A stretch of DNA of 64,000 nt from Hypericum androsaemum. Its lineage: Eukaryota > Streptophyta > Magnoliopsida > Malpighiales > Hypericaceae. How positions within the stretch are numbered: the first letter of the stretch is position 1; each line of letters opens with the position of its first letter. The notes below the pieces were generated by a model that searched no databases, was not told where the DNA came from, and saw only the letters and a program-made list of their open reading frames with translations. This document shows, in pieces, positions 23,941-35,100 of the stretch. The translations under genes were made by a program, and so were the position numbers. The stretch covers positions 8,332,558 to 8,396,557 of the forward strand of contig OZ023198.1 of the NCBI GenBank assembly GCA_963995505.1, in the 5' to 3' direction.

Positions 23941-25003
23941 GGGGAAAGTACTCTCAAGTCCCTCGTGTTTGGTTAAATATACTTAATACTTTCCCGTGTT
24001 TGAAAAAAAAATATGTTGTCGCTCTTGTTTGATTGTATTATACTTTCGGATCTCTGGCTGATGTCATTTTTGATTTTTTTCATTTTTTCATGAAAATGAC
24101 GAAAATACCCTTAAAAAATAAAAAAGCTCACCTTCGTCCTCGACTTCGCCTTCTCTGACCATCACATGGCGCTTCGTCTTCATCTTTCTTGCCGGAGGAC
24201 CAAATCTCCACCTCTTACCCTCTCGCTTCTCCTTCTTCTCCTAATTTAAATTAGATTAACTTCTCGACACTGGGACCGCCTCTTTCAGTCGTGCGATTCA
24301 GAGGGATTGGAGAAGGAAATATTAGGGTTCTTCCCCAATTCCAGAATTTAGCCGATGCTGGGAAGGTTTTTGGAGATTTAGGGGAGGATTCCTCATCATT
24401 GCTTGGGCTGCACTTGGGCCTCGTCATCCCCGTCTCCCCACTGTCGTTGCTCGCCCCATCTCCCTCTTCCTCCTCCACGCTTCTCCGCCCCGTCCTTGAT
24501 GCCTCGCTCCTTCTCCTCGCCTTCAATTTTGACTCCCTTCCCACTCCTGGTACCTTCTGCTCCAGTCTTGGGTTACTCAAGTAATTCCAACAAAAGGGCT
24601 TCGATTATACCCAGAAAAATGTCATTGTCGCAATGGTTAAAAACCTCGTCGTCCCTGTTTCCACTTGCACGATAATAGGGCTTCGATTTCCCCTTCCTGA
24701 AACGGATCCGGCGATGGAGAGAGAGGGTGGTGGCCCAGCAGATCTCAAGGGGCAGCGGTGAGTGGGGGCCCAGGAGTGGAGGGATCCACTGTCATCACTA
24801 GACTTTAGGGTTTTTTCGCCGGAGATGTGCTTGGAGGGTCAGCGAGAGGAAGAAGATGATCTTTTTGTGTTAGAAGGGCATTTTTGTCATTTTGATGACA
24901 AAATAAAAAAAATGACATCAGCCAGGGACCCGAAAATATAATAAAAACAAACCAGAGGAACAACAGGATCATTTTTCAGACACGATAGACTTTTGAAACC
25001 ATA
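23941..25003. mobile_element. MULE-like element (D), right end eroded
   Basis: Inverted segments bound a block absent from unit 2. The left one (23941 on, GGGGAAAGTACTCTCAAGTC ... CTCTGGCTGATGTCA) matches the right one (24920-24995) in reverse. The outer 40 bases or so of the right end are missing or diverged, and no target duplication is clear. The interior is GC-richer, with overlapping open frames on both strands (24251-24675) that match no family I know; it may be captured host sequence. Confidence 0.55.
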
Positions 25004-25176
25004 CTCTCTTGAAATCGTTACCAGTTGCAGATCTACCTCCAACCCCGTGAGGCAATTGGACACTTCCCTATCTCGGGTTTTTTTTCTTTATGGTGTTACT
25101 ATTCACCCTTTTTTGTGAAAAAAGCGTCCGAAATGAAAGTATTGCGGGGACGGTGTCCACGTGGCACGGACGCCGG

Positions 25177-25530
25177 AAAAAGTCGGATCTTGGACCAAGA
25201 TCCGACTTTTTTTGTCGGATGACCAAGATCCGACTTTTTTTGTCGGATATCATCCGACTAAAAAAGTCGGATCTTGGTCCAAGATCCGACCGTTTTTCTC
25301 GGATGATATATCCGACTAAAAAAGTCGGATCTTGGTCGATAGGCCATATATCCGAAATCTGAATAGGAGATTTCGGATATGACCAAGATCCGACATTTTT
25401 TGTCGAATTTACATATTGGTCCAAGATCCGACTTTTTTTGTCGGATCTTGGTCCGGTATAACAAGATCCAACAAAAAAAGTCGGATTTCGGTCCATATAA
25501 ACACCAAAATCCGACTTTTTCCGTCGCTCA
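25177..25530. repeat. Left subterminal palindrome array of MULE E
   Basis: About ten copies of GTCGGATCTTGGNCCAAGAT-type palindromes, alternating with A6-7 or T7 runs, could fold into serial hairpins. The right end has a shorter matching array at about 34935-35100. Such subterminal arrays in MULEs are candidate transposase-binding sites. Confidence 0.85.
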
Positions 25531-25539
25531 GACTCCCGT

Positions 25540-25965
25540 CCCCGATATCGCCGCTCCCCGCTCCCGCTCCCGCTCTCCCCGCCCCCGCCCCCGCTCCCGC
25601 TCTCCCCGCCCCCCGCCCCCGCCCCCCGCCCCCGCCCCCCGCTCCCCGCCCCCGCCCCCGCTCCCGCCCCGCTCCCGCTCTCCCCGCCCCAGCTCTCCCC
25701 GCCCCCGCTCTCCCCGCCCCCGCTCCCCGCCCCCCGCCCCCGCCCCCCGCCCCCGCCCCCGCTCCCGCCCCCCGCCCCCGCTCCCCGCCCCCCGCTCCCC
25801 GCCCCCGCCCCCGCCCCCGCCCCCGCTCCCCGCTCCCCGCTCCCCGCCCCCGCTCCCCGCCCCCGCTCCCGCCCCCGCTCCCCGCTCCACGCTCCCCGCT
25901 CCCCGCTCCCCGCCCCCGCCCCCGCCCCCCGCCCCCGCTCGCCGGCTCGCCCTCCTCTCGGTCCG
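25540..25965. repeat. C-rich low-complexity tract (CCCCCGCTCCCCG-like)
   Basis: About 425 bp consist almost only of C with regularly spaced G and occasional T (CGCTCCC and CGCCCCC units). The minus strand therefore has dense runs of G3-G6 and is a strong candidate for G-quadruplex formation; the plus strand could form i-motifs. Open frames of 120-200 codons here, rich in Pro/Ala/Arg or Gly/Arg/Glu, are consequences of the repeat rather than genes. Confidence 0.9.
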
Positions 25966-25984
25966 GCCCCCGACGTCGTATTAG

Positions 25985-26400
25985 GTAAATTTTTTTAATT
26001 AGTTAATTTTTTAATTAGTTAATTGTGAATGTTAGTTAATTGGTTAATTGTGAATGTTAGTTAATTGGTTAATTGTTGATATTTTTTATTTTTGAGGGAT
26101 GTTAATTGTTGATGTTGGTTAATTGTAATTTGTAGATAATTGGTTAAAAAAAATTTGGTCCGAATGGTGCGACCAAAATTTTGGTCTGACCGGTCTGGCC
26201 AAAAAATTGATCAGACCAAATTGACCGAAAAATGGTCCGACCGGTTTGACCGAAAGATGGTCCGACCGATTTGACCGAAAGCTGGTCCGACCGATTTGAC
26301 CGAAAGATGGTCCGGCCGGCCAGTTTGACCAAAATAAGGTCCGAGTGGTTTGACCGTTAAACAATGTGACCGTAATATGGTCTGTAATAACGCTATTTTA
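25985..26400. repeat. TTAATTGG and GGTCCGACCG-type arrays in left arm of MULE E
   Basis: A TTAGTTAATTGGTTAATTGT motif repeats from about 25995 to 26125. From 26155 to 26360 a unit of about 27 bp (GGTCCGACCGATTTGACCGA) repeats about seven times. A related CCGACCGGTCCGACC array lies in the right arm at 34445-34560. Confidence 0.75.
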
Positions 26401-26513
26401 ATTAATTTTTTGATTAATGTTCTAATTGTTCAATGTTTAACATTGTTGGATTTGCTAAGTTTGTTAATATATTGGTATATAATGTTCTAATATGTCTATT
26501 GTGTTGTTTAGAT

Positions 26514-29364
26514 ATGGATGCACAGCCATACGGGCATCTTCTAGGGAATGGAGGACCCTTAGATACGTCGGTATTAGTGCACCAGGATGTGCACCGTTCT
26601 CAGGACGTGTGGAACCGTGAGGTTCGTGAAGGGATTAACGATAATCAGGACACATTGTTGAAGATACACCGACGGAAATGGACGGTGTGTCATGTGCAGA
26701 ACGAGGCCTTTATAGCCTATATGAAGGAGGCAGGTTTCTGGGATGTTTGGTGTATTGGCTGGGTCGTTCTCGAAACAGCATTTGTTACAGCCTTGGTGGA
26801 GCGGTGGCGGCCCGAGACCCATACGTTCCATATGCCTGTGGGTGAGATGACAGTTACTCTTCAGGACATTGCTGTGTTGTTCGGGCTTCCTATCGATGGT
26901 CACCCAGTAACAGGGTTGCAGACACCTCCTGATTGGCACGAGTTCTGCGTACGCCTATTTGGCAGTAACCCGGCAGATACCCCTGGAATGGTTTGGAAAA
27001 ACCAAATTGCCCTTAAATGGTTCGAGGACCATTTTGACTCTGCTACTATCCCAATTGATGCTGGTGATGAGGTCGTAAAACGATATGTTCGAGCGAACAT
27101 ATTGCGACTTATCGGATGCATTCTTTTTCCCGAGTCTAGTGATGCCAGGGTGAACACATACTGGTTGCCACTTCTAGAGAATGTAGAGGCAATTGGTTCT
27201 TACAGCTGGGGTAGTGCGTGTTTGTCACACACGTACAGCCATTTATGTAGAGCCACAAGCTCGACACGTTCACTTATTGCTGGGGCGATGACGCTAGTAT
27301 GTATGTGGGCTTGGGAACGGATCATCCCAAATCGTCCGGTTTTGTTAAATCCGGCAGTGCAACAACCTGGGCAAGCACTGGGCATCAGGTACAAATTATT
27401 ACTTAATGCGCTGTAGCCGCTGATTAATCTTATAGAATTGACGTGATATTTTTATGTCACTGTGCAGGTGGAGTGGAAAATTTAACAGAGCGGCCAGCAA
27501 AAAAATAACAACCGTATCTGTTTACAGACGCAGGTTGGATGAGCTTAGAGAATCAGATGTAAGTAATTTGTTTATTAAATTTTAATGAATAGTTTTGACT
27601 TAAATCATACTGTGTTGCATACATATAACCATGACCATTTGGACGAGCTACGACTGTGTGCATTTGTTACAGGTTGTATGGATGCCGTATAACGACGAGA
27701 TTCTTAGCAATCTCCCGACAATATGCCATCGTGATTGTGGCTTATGGTTGGCACGAGTCCCGTTGATATGCTTTTTGCATGTGGAGTGGCATTATCCTGA
27801 TCGGGTGTTACGACAGTTCGGATTACTCCAGGGTATTCCGGCTAGCCCTGAGATCGATGAGGCGACACATAGTGCGGTGGATGGTCGGGGTCAGGCTGGC
27901 CAAAATTGGAATGCTATTTACGAAGGCCATGTGAAGATCTGGGTGGAATTTCGGACAAGATATGTGTATCACGGAGTACCTACATCGCCGTATATCCATT
28001 ATCATGATGGATATATGGATTGGTACAGGAAGATTACTCGGCGATTCATCAGCCCTGCTAGCGCAATGTTACACATGAGTGTAAGTAAATTTAGCTATGT
28101 TAAATAAAGATGTTGTCTATTTTAATTTTAATAGCGATGTTCCACAATGCTAATGATAATAAAATTTTATTTGTAGGCGGATGTTGTTGAGCATATACGG
28201 CACAGGTCTTCAGACATTTCAGAAATTCAGAATTTGTCGCAGGTTGCACTTGGGTTCGCCGGCGAGCAAAGATGGTACCTAGGTCTCCGCGACAGCCAGG
28301 CACCTGTGGGACTGGCGGAGCACATGACATACGATCTTCCTCAATCAGAGAGGGTATCTGTCGTGAGACGCAAAACCACCCTTTTCAACAAGCGGCAACC
28401 AATACCCCGGCCTGAGCTCGTACCTGGTTATCAAGTGGAGCCCATGGTCTGGGAAGATTATCGGTCGAGATCGCAGATTCCAGCAAACACAGTGACGTCT
28501 CTCAGCATGGATACCTCCGCCTCTCATCCATTCTCCCAGCACACAGATTTTGGCACCCCCGGCTCCGCTTCCCAGCCGTCCCACCAGCACTCGAGTTACG
28601 GCCTAGCCCACACTGGGGTGCCGCATTCCCAGCTGTTTACTCCCCCTGGGCAGAGGTATTTGTTTATCTTAATGTGTGGTATTAATTATGAATTTTATTA
28701 CAATATGTTCAATTGTTTTGATTTCATTATTATATAAATTTTTGGGTTTGTTATTAGGAGTGTTCTCATTGGAGACGGTACAACGGCAGCTAGGTCTGTG
28801 CAGCCGTTTTCTTACGGACTGGGCCCTTCCGGATCGGGTTTTGGCGTCGCCCCCTCCGCTGCTCATCCATTATTCAGGGAAAATATATTTGGTTGGCCCC
28901 AAACTGGGACTCATACGTCCGACACGCAGTCCAGTTTTGGTTTGACCAGGTCTGGTGTACAGACATCCCAACTATTTGAGACACCTACACAGAGGTTGGT
29001 TCTCTACAATCCAACTGTGTGTAAATTATGAATTTTATTTAAAAATTTTGAATTGATTGTATGGCTTTATTGTGTTGATAACATAATTTGTTGATTTTGA
29101 TAAATTTGTATGATATTTTATAATAGGACTTCGCCACGTGATACTACAACTCATGGTAGTGGTGACTCTTCATTTGACGATCCAACCGATTTTGAGGATG
29201 AAGAAATACCTCTGGTCCGGCGTCAGCCTAATCGGGGAGCTAGAGAGGCTGGTGTGCGATGTTTTACAGGAGGACACCTGAATGTTCCTGGAAAGGGAAA
29301 GGGGAAGGCGAATGCTCACGCAGATAAGCATCAAAAGGAGAAGCCTCAGAAGAAGAAGAAGTAG
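26514..29364 (+). CDS. Plant mobile domain (PMD) protein, MAIL1/MAIN-like, transposon-borne, 6 exons
   Basis: Exons 26514-27388, 27468-27558, 27673-28080, 28177-28655, 28758-28994 and 29127-29364 all have GT-AG borders and compatible phases. Together they encode 775 aa without a stop. The N-terminal 400 residues show the PMD signature: GFWDVWCIGWVVLETAFVTA, VTLQDIAVLFGLPIDGHPVTG, the SWGSACLSHTYSHLCRA block and CGLWLARVPLICFLHVEWH, as in MAIL1, MAIN and 'PP7 long form' proteins. The C-terminal third is Ser/Pro/Gly-rich and ends in a Lys cluster (KEKPQKKKK), possibly a nuclear signal. Nuclear PMD proteins act in silencing and genome stability, and TE-borne PMD genes are known. ATG 26514 is preferred because it follows an intron-like TTTAG, so a non-coding 5' exon may exist. 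The role in this element is inferred. Confidence 0.85.
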
Positions 29365-29662
29365 TTTATGCTTCTGTACTAGACATTCGTTGGATGCTTT
29401 TATGACTGTATTAACTTCACTTTTTTTATGATTTGTGTTTTAGTTCTCGAAACTTTTCAAACGTTATACCTTTCTAGATAAGTATGCCGTCAAGATATTA
29501 AACTAAGTACGGTATAAGGAAATACGACATGACAAAACTAAGAAGTGCAATACTAAAATAGGATGACAACAATCTGAAATAACAGATAAAAAAAATGTCT
29601 TTATGTTTCTCAACACGTTGTCACAATTCTCATCAGAATTCCCGGTAGGGACATATTTGCCA

Positions 29663-31397
29663 CTATTCCTTGAAAACTCGTTTAACATTCTCGTGATCAA
29701 CACTGAAATGTATTCGATTTTCTTCATACGAGACATAAATCTGTTCAAAAAATACGTAATTAGGTCAATGATTATATTAAAATAATTTACTGACGACGAT
29801 GTAATGATAATATAAGCTTACATCTTTCACTAGCAACACACATCCATCACAGTAGGTACTCTCAATGTCTTGTAAACTCCCCGTGATTTCGCCAGTAGGA
29901 TCCTTCATAAATTTATAGATATGAAGTCTTTGATAATTAAAAAATATGATTAAGAAATAAATAATATATTATATTATAATACCTGAAAAACTGCTCGGAA
30001 ACTATTGCCGTATACATGTTTCTTCTTTTTCACGTACAGAACCATCTGCAAGTCTCTTAGTTAACAATAACATTACTTGCAAATTGTAAAATTTTCATAT
30101 ATGTACAAATGTTACCTGTGGAATTGTGATGCTTTCAGAGATTGTTTTTACATCCTCAATAGATACTCCATCAACGTTAGCTCCATACATCAAACCTAAA
30201 AAATTTAAAAATTAGATACTCCATAAATGTAAGTAACAAGTATGTATAAGTATTTTCGTAATACCGTGAGATATAACAAATTCAATAGCTGTTGTCCATG
30301 GTTCGTTGTTGAAAATGTCATTGGCTTTGCGGTCTGCTTCAGCTCGTATGGCTTTCCTTCGAAGGGCTGATTTAGCTTCAGCTTCCTTTTTATGCAGCTC
30401 TAACCTCTTTTGTTCTTGGAGCCACTCAAAGGCCTCTGAGCCATATAGTGCCTTCAAATCGGCACCACGTCCCTCAGGATATGGTCCTGGAGGATAAGGA
30501 CGACGACCATCATAGGATGGTGCTGGACGAGTTTGTTCTTGGGAATCTTCATCAGATTCTCCATTTTTCTTGAACACTTTGACCACGTTCTCATCAGTAA
30601 TGCTAAATAACTTGTTGTTCGGGTATGGGGACGAGTCAACTTTTACCTGTTGAAGAACCAGAAAATCAGTAAACAACTATCTGGGACTATTGAGAAAAAA
30701 AGAGGATATGCTCACATTTTTAAGATACAACACACATCCAGCTTCAACAAGACCGGTAGAGTCAATTATGGTACCAGTAATACTGCCTGTAGAATCCTGT
30801 AATATATTAAAAGTTTAAAAATTTTCTCACATAACATAAATATGTAAGAATAAATAAAATTCTTTTAATTGTACCTTTAATGTCGCAAGTGCGCCAATTC
30901 CGACACGCTGAAAACGGGTCACCTCTACAACCATCTACAAGCAAATACAAAATACTTGTTATAAAATTGACTATGATGCTAACTCAAATTAAAGGATAAT
31001 GTAAAATTTCTTACCGACATAACTGTAGTACCACTATAGGTATTTTTGAAGCTCTGAATACTTGTCCCTTTAAAACAGGTTCCTATCATCATCCCTGTAA
31101 AATAAATTAAAATTTAATAAAAATATTATGTGATCCAATATAGAAATACGGAATACCTTCAACTGTCAGAAAGTCCATGGCTCTATTCCACGGTTATGGA
31201 TCTCGCTTGACAAGCTTGTAATAACAGTTGCTTTTGGTAGGTTTCTGAGGAGGGACTTCTGATCTATCGTTGGATGGCCTCTGTAATCGTTTGAAAATAT
31301 ACCCAAACTTAGAACCACATAGAGCATTCCAATCAATTTGAGGATGCTCCGGCTCTTCGTCATCATGTGCGATTGGCTCTTTGCCACTTCTCCTCAT
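29663..31397 (-). pseudogene. Two-module OB-fold gene, HROB/DUF4539-like, 9 exons, one module damaged
   Basis: Minus-strand exons are 31397-31157, 31094-31015, 30934-30875, 30796-30717, 30646-30265, 30195-30116, 30045-29983, 29902-29822 and 29740-29663, with GT-AG-type borders. They encode the same module twice. Each has a PW..A.[DE]F exon, a short linker exon, then KDSTGSITGTII...GCVLYLK / KDPTGEITGSLQ...GCVLLVKD, then FSITDENVVKVFK / FSVDHENVKRVFK. This resembles the OB fold of HROB (homologous recombination OB-fold protein), which recruits MCM8-MCM9 to DNA. Module 2 is open to a natural stop. Module 1 has an in-frame TAA (about 31189-31191) and its fourth exon is 80 rather than 81 nt, breaking the frame. 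An upstream exon may exist, because ATG 31395-31397 follows an intron-like TTCAG. The family call is by motif only. Confidence 0.6.
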
Positions 31398-31575
31398 TGG
31401 CACACCTGAACAATTATGACAATAAATATATACATAAAATGTGTAATGCGTCATTATTCTGCTAAGATAGAGTAACTTAAACTTCAGACTGTTACAAAGA
31501 AACTCAACACAACCCACATAGAGTTTCACAAAATATTACAAAGTACAATCCTTTCAGTTCAAAATTAATTACAAT

Positions 31576-34251
31576 TCAACGTCCACGACGGCGTCTACTC
31601 GTACTTGCCCCTACGGATACAGCTGCCGCTTTAGCTGCTTTTGCCGCTCTTGCCGCCGCAACTGCTCTTATATTAGTACAATTGGCTTTTGTGTGACCCC
31701 TTGTTTTACAGAGCGTAAAGCGGACGAAAGGCACTGTATCCATTTCATTATGTATGCGCTTCCGTGGCTGTCCTCTACCCCTCGCTAATCTTTCATCTGG
31801 ATGGAGCCTTACAACCGTAGGATCTTCAGGATACGGCCAATATTTAGGATTGCCCAGAGGAACAAACTTCAGTTGGTAGCAAGCTTGTGTGGTTTCCAGG
31901 CGATAATACTTATCCACAAATATCTTGTAATCGATGCCAAGTTCAGTACAACACGCCATCACATGTGAGCACGGATAGTGGTAAGCCTGGAATTTGCCGC
32001 AGCCACAAAATCCTGTGGAAAGATTAACTGAATGCTTTCTGTCCCCCTTTTGTCTTCTCATATCGTACCCAGTGCGAACTTCGTACGATCCATCTGTACT
32101 GTCAGAAACTCGCACTCTATGTCCATTGGCCTTTCCCTCCCACCGCTCCAACCTGTTTAGGAGCCTCTGTGACATCAATATTTTGCCAGTACAGCTCTCT
32201 TTCATACACTTAGTTGATGTCTCTTCAAAATATTCGGTTAGCTTGTTAAATGTCTCTGCCACCAAGGCCGTCACCGGTAAACGACGAACTTTTTTGAAGA
32301 TCATATTTACGCACTCGGCAAAATTCGTCGTCATGTTACCATATCGGCGTCCGCCATCCCACGCTAAGCTCCACTTGGGCAATTCCTGTTCATACATCCA
32401 GTTGAAGACCTCCTGGTCGACATTCCATATTTCTCGCATGTTAGCTTCCAACTTCCACAGTTGAGCTTGCATTCCTACAACCAACATAGTAAAAATATTA
32501 AATGTGGAGTAACAACTTGTAAAATAGTTTTAGACTACAAAACATTTGTGCATGTCACCTGCAATCTTCATGACATTCCTCATGGCGTCGTTTTTGAAGT
32601 GTTTGTTAAGATTGCTTGCTACGTGTCGAAGACAATATCGATGGGCGGTATCACTGTCTTCTCCCCAACCATACTCCGTATTCATTGCCTTTAATATGCC
32701 AGCATGTCGATCAGAAATAACACATATTCCATGTCGGCCAGGCGTGACGTGCTTCCGGACTTGTTTCATGAACCACGGCCAACTATCCGTGTTCTCACCC
32801 TCTACCAGAGCAAATGCTATTGGAATTATAGCATTATTACCATCAATTGCAGTGGCGATCAGGAGGACATGCTTGTATTTTCCATACAAGAACGTTCCAT
32901 CAATCTCCAAGACAGGCATGCAATGTTTGAAAGCTTCAATGCAAGGCTTGAAGCTCCAAAAAACTCGCTTAAAGATCTTTGTTCCAGGAATTAGTGCTTC
33001 CACGTAACCAGGGAGGGTGTCATAATATTCCCATTCAACAATAGTTCCAGGATTATTTGCCTTGCATGCTGCAAACCATTGCGGAAGGCGATTGTAAGAT
33101 TCTTGCCAATCCCCCCATAAATCTTGAAACGCCTTCTCTTTTGCCCACCAAGTCTTCGTATACGAGGGTCTAAACTTCATATGGTCGTGGATCTCTGACC
33201 TTAAAGTGGCCACACGAATTTCTGGTTGCTCCTCTACTCGTTTCTTAATAATTTGTGCAATGAAAGCAGAAGTGAGTTGTTTATGATCCTGCGACTTTCG
33301 TAGGCGACCACAGGTATGTGGGTAGGTGTGTTTCACGATTTTCCATGGACTGAAAAGTGTGCCCCTTCTTTCCTGTGAGACACGGATCTCCCATTTGCAA
33401 TCATCAGTCTCCCATTTTTTACACTTCACAGAAAAAGTTTCTGGCCTTGTTTCTTTTCGGACAAACTCACGCCCATCGTTCATTACGAACGCCTCGATCT
33501 CCCTCTTTGCATCAAATTTGCTCTTCCAAATCGTACCCTCTTTCAACAAACCAGAACAACTTCCATCTATTGCTCGGTCGCAATCCCATTCTTCACCATA
33601 AACAGTCATCGATGATTGTTCACCGGGATCAGTTAGAGCGAGTTCACCGTATTGTTGTTCTCGGTATTGTTGTTCCTCTTCTTCTACTACTTCTTCTTCA
33701 TCTTCGTCTTCTTCTGCTTCATTTTCGTCTTCTTCTGCTTCGTCTTCGTCTTCTACTTCTTCTGCTTCGTCTTCATGATCAAAATTGTATGTGGCATATG
33801 GACCCGTCTCTCTAGGATCATTTTCAAAACAATCAAATATTGGTTCATGAGCAACATCCATCCCCGTTGACGTACCAGCTTCAACGACAAACGGGTTGTA
33901 ATTATTAACCCTCTTTTCCACAATGATTGTAAGCTTAATCTCCTTTACCATTGGTCCAAAGAAGTTAATCATGGTCTCCAGCATTATCCTAACATCTTCA
34001 TCGTCGTTAATAAACATTGGACCAAATTGTCCTCTTCCAAATGGACATCTAAATATCAATGGCCCAAATTCTTCATTTGGACCTATTGGGATCTTTTCGT
34101 TAACGTTTTTCCGCAAGATATTGTATCTAACAAATGCTGCATGAAACTTCAACTTCTCTTTCCTACCACCTTGGTAATCAAAACCGGTTTCATTGTTGTT
34201 GAAAATTACTCCATCGTATTTCAACTTTATTCTTATAACCCGGTTAGCCAT
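31576..34251 (-). CDS. mudrA-type MULE transposase, apparently intact, 2 exons
   Basis: Exon 1 (34251-32559) and exon 2 (32474-31576) join in phase to give 863 aa. In order come a basic N-terminus (MANRVIRIKLKYDG), a Glu/Asp-rich stretch (about 165-215), the MuDR DNA-binding domain with a zinc site (LKEGTIW...CKKWETDDCKW...HTYPHTC), and the MULE catalytic core. Candidate catalytic residues are D451 (LEIDGTF), D514 (VISDRHAG) and E618 (NFAECVN), with the family's C..H motif at RYCLRHV. A SWIM finger (CGCGKFQAYHYPCSH) lies at about 720, a degenerate zinc knuckle (CKTRGHTKANC) near 825, and the tail is Ala/Arg-rich. The protein should bind the element ends and catalyse cut-and-paste transposition. 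No stop, frameshift or lost catalytic residue was seen. It is transcribed from the right end inwards. Confidence 0.93.
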
Positions 34252-34444
34252 TATGAATACTACAACAAAAGAAAACAGTATGCAATTCTATATTAGCAAC
34301 ACAAAACATAATTTATATTAACGAAAATATCATATAAACATACATTCTTCTCCATCAATTTTTTGGTCCGAGACCACCTTAAGAACCAGATGAAATTTAA
34401 TCGGACTGGCAGGGTGGTCACTTTTTGTACTCGACCATCCGGAA

Positions 34445-34560
34445 TTTACCAAGAAAAAATTCACAATCTGACCGGTCTGACCGACCCGACCGGTCCGACC
34501 GGTCCGACCGACCCGACCGACCCGACCGGTCCGACTCATTAAACCGGTCTGGCCATTGGG
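34445..34560. repeat. CCGACCGGTCCGACC array in right arm of MULE E
   Basis: Roughly twelve GACC(G/C) steps form tandem near-palindromes just upstream of the transposase gene. They mirror the GGTCCGACCG array in the left arm at 26155-26360, so the pair is a symmetrical feature of the element. Confidence 0.75.
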
Positions 34561-34574
34561 GTTGGTCAGTTTAT

Positions 34575-34820
34575 AAAATTCGCACACCCACAAAATTTTA
34601 AACAATCAGATATCACACTCAAAAAATATAAGGAATTAATAATTTCAAAAGCTAACATATACTAATTATTTTTAATTAATGAACAAACTCTACATATATA
34701 CACCCACAAAATTTTAAACAATCAGATATCACACTCAAAAAATAGAAACAATTAATAATTTCACAGCTAAAATATACTAATTATTTTTAATTAATGAACA
34801 AACTCTACATATATACCAAA
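34575..34820. repeat. Direct duplication of about 120 bp
   Basis: The block starting ACCCACAAAATTTTAAACAA and ending ACAAACTCTACATATATA occurs twice in tandem, differing at a few positions and short gaps. It lies between the transposase gene and the right terminal repeat. Confidence 0.85.
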
Positions 34821-34934
34821 ATATTAAAGTAAATTAATGTACCTGGTTTTGGGCAGGGTCTTCTATGGTGGTACGCAGGACGTCTTCGTATGGATGACAA
34901 AAGGCTTCTGCGAGGTATCCATTATATAGGCGAT

Positions 34935-35100
34935 ATGACGACCAAGATCCGACCAAAAAAGTCGGATCTTGGACCAATATGATAAATTCGACAAAAAATG
35001 TCGGATCTTGGTCATATCCGAAATCTCCTTTTCAGATTTCGGATATGGCCTATCGACCAAGATCCGACTAAAAAAGTCGGATCTTGGACCAAGATCCGAC
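34935..35100. repeat. Right subterminal palindrome array of MULE E
   Basis: GATCCGAC/GTCGGATC palindromes match those at 25177-25530 in inverted orientation, but about 130 bp of the left array is absent here. Confidence 0.85.

Noticed and set aside
24251..24675. Frames of 90-109 codons inside MULE-like element D
   Set aside because: Ser/Leu/Pro-rich in all frames on both strands, with no family resemblance; likely composition-driven.
25177..25530. CRISPR-like array of palindromic repeats with spacers
   Set aside because: The repeats are imperfect and in both orientations, spacers vary in length, and the array sits in the ends of a plant MULE with a target duplication.
25379..25988. Pro/Ala/Arg-rich open frames of 190-201 codons and an opposite Gly/Arg-rich frame
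   Set aside because: They lie in the C-rich simple repeat and MULE palindrome array; the repeat lacks stops in several frames. No domain or splice structure is present.
33357..33870. Plus-strand Leu/Phe/Val-rich frames (152 and 72 codons)
   Set aside because: They are the antisense of the Glu/Asp-rich repeat in the transposase gene.
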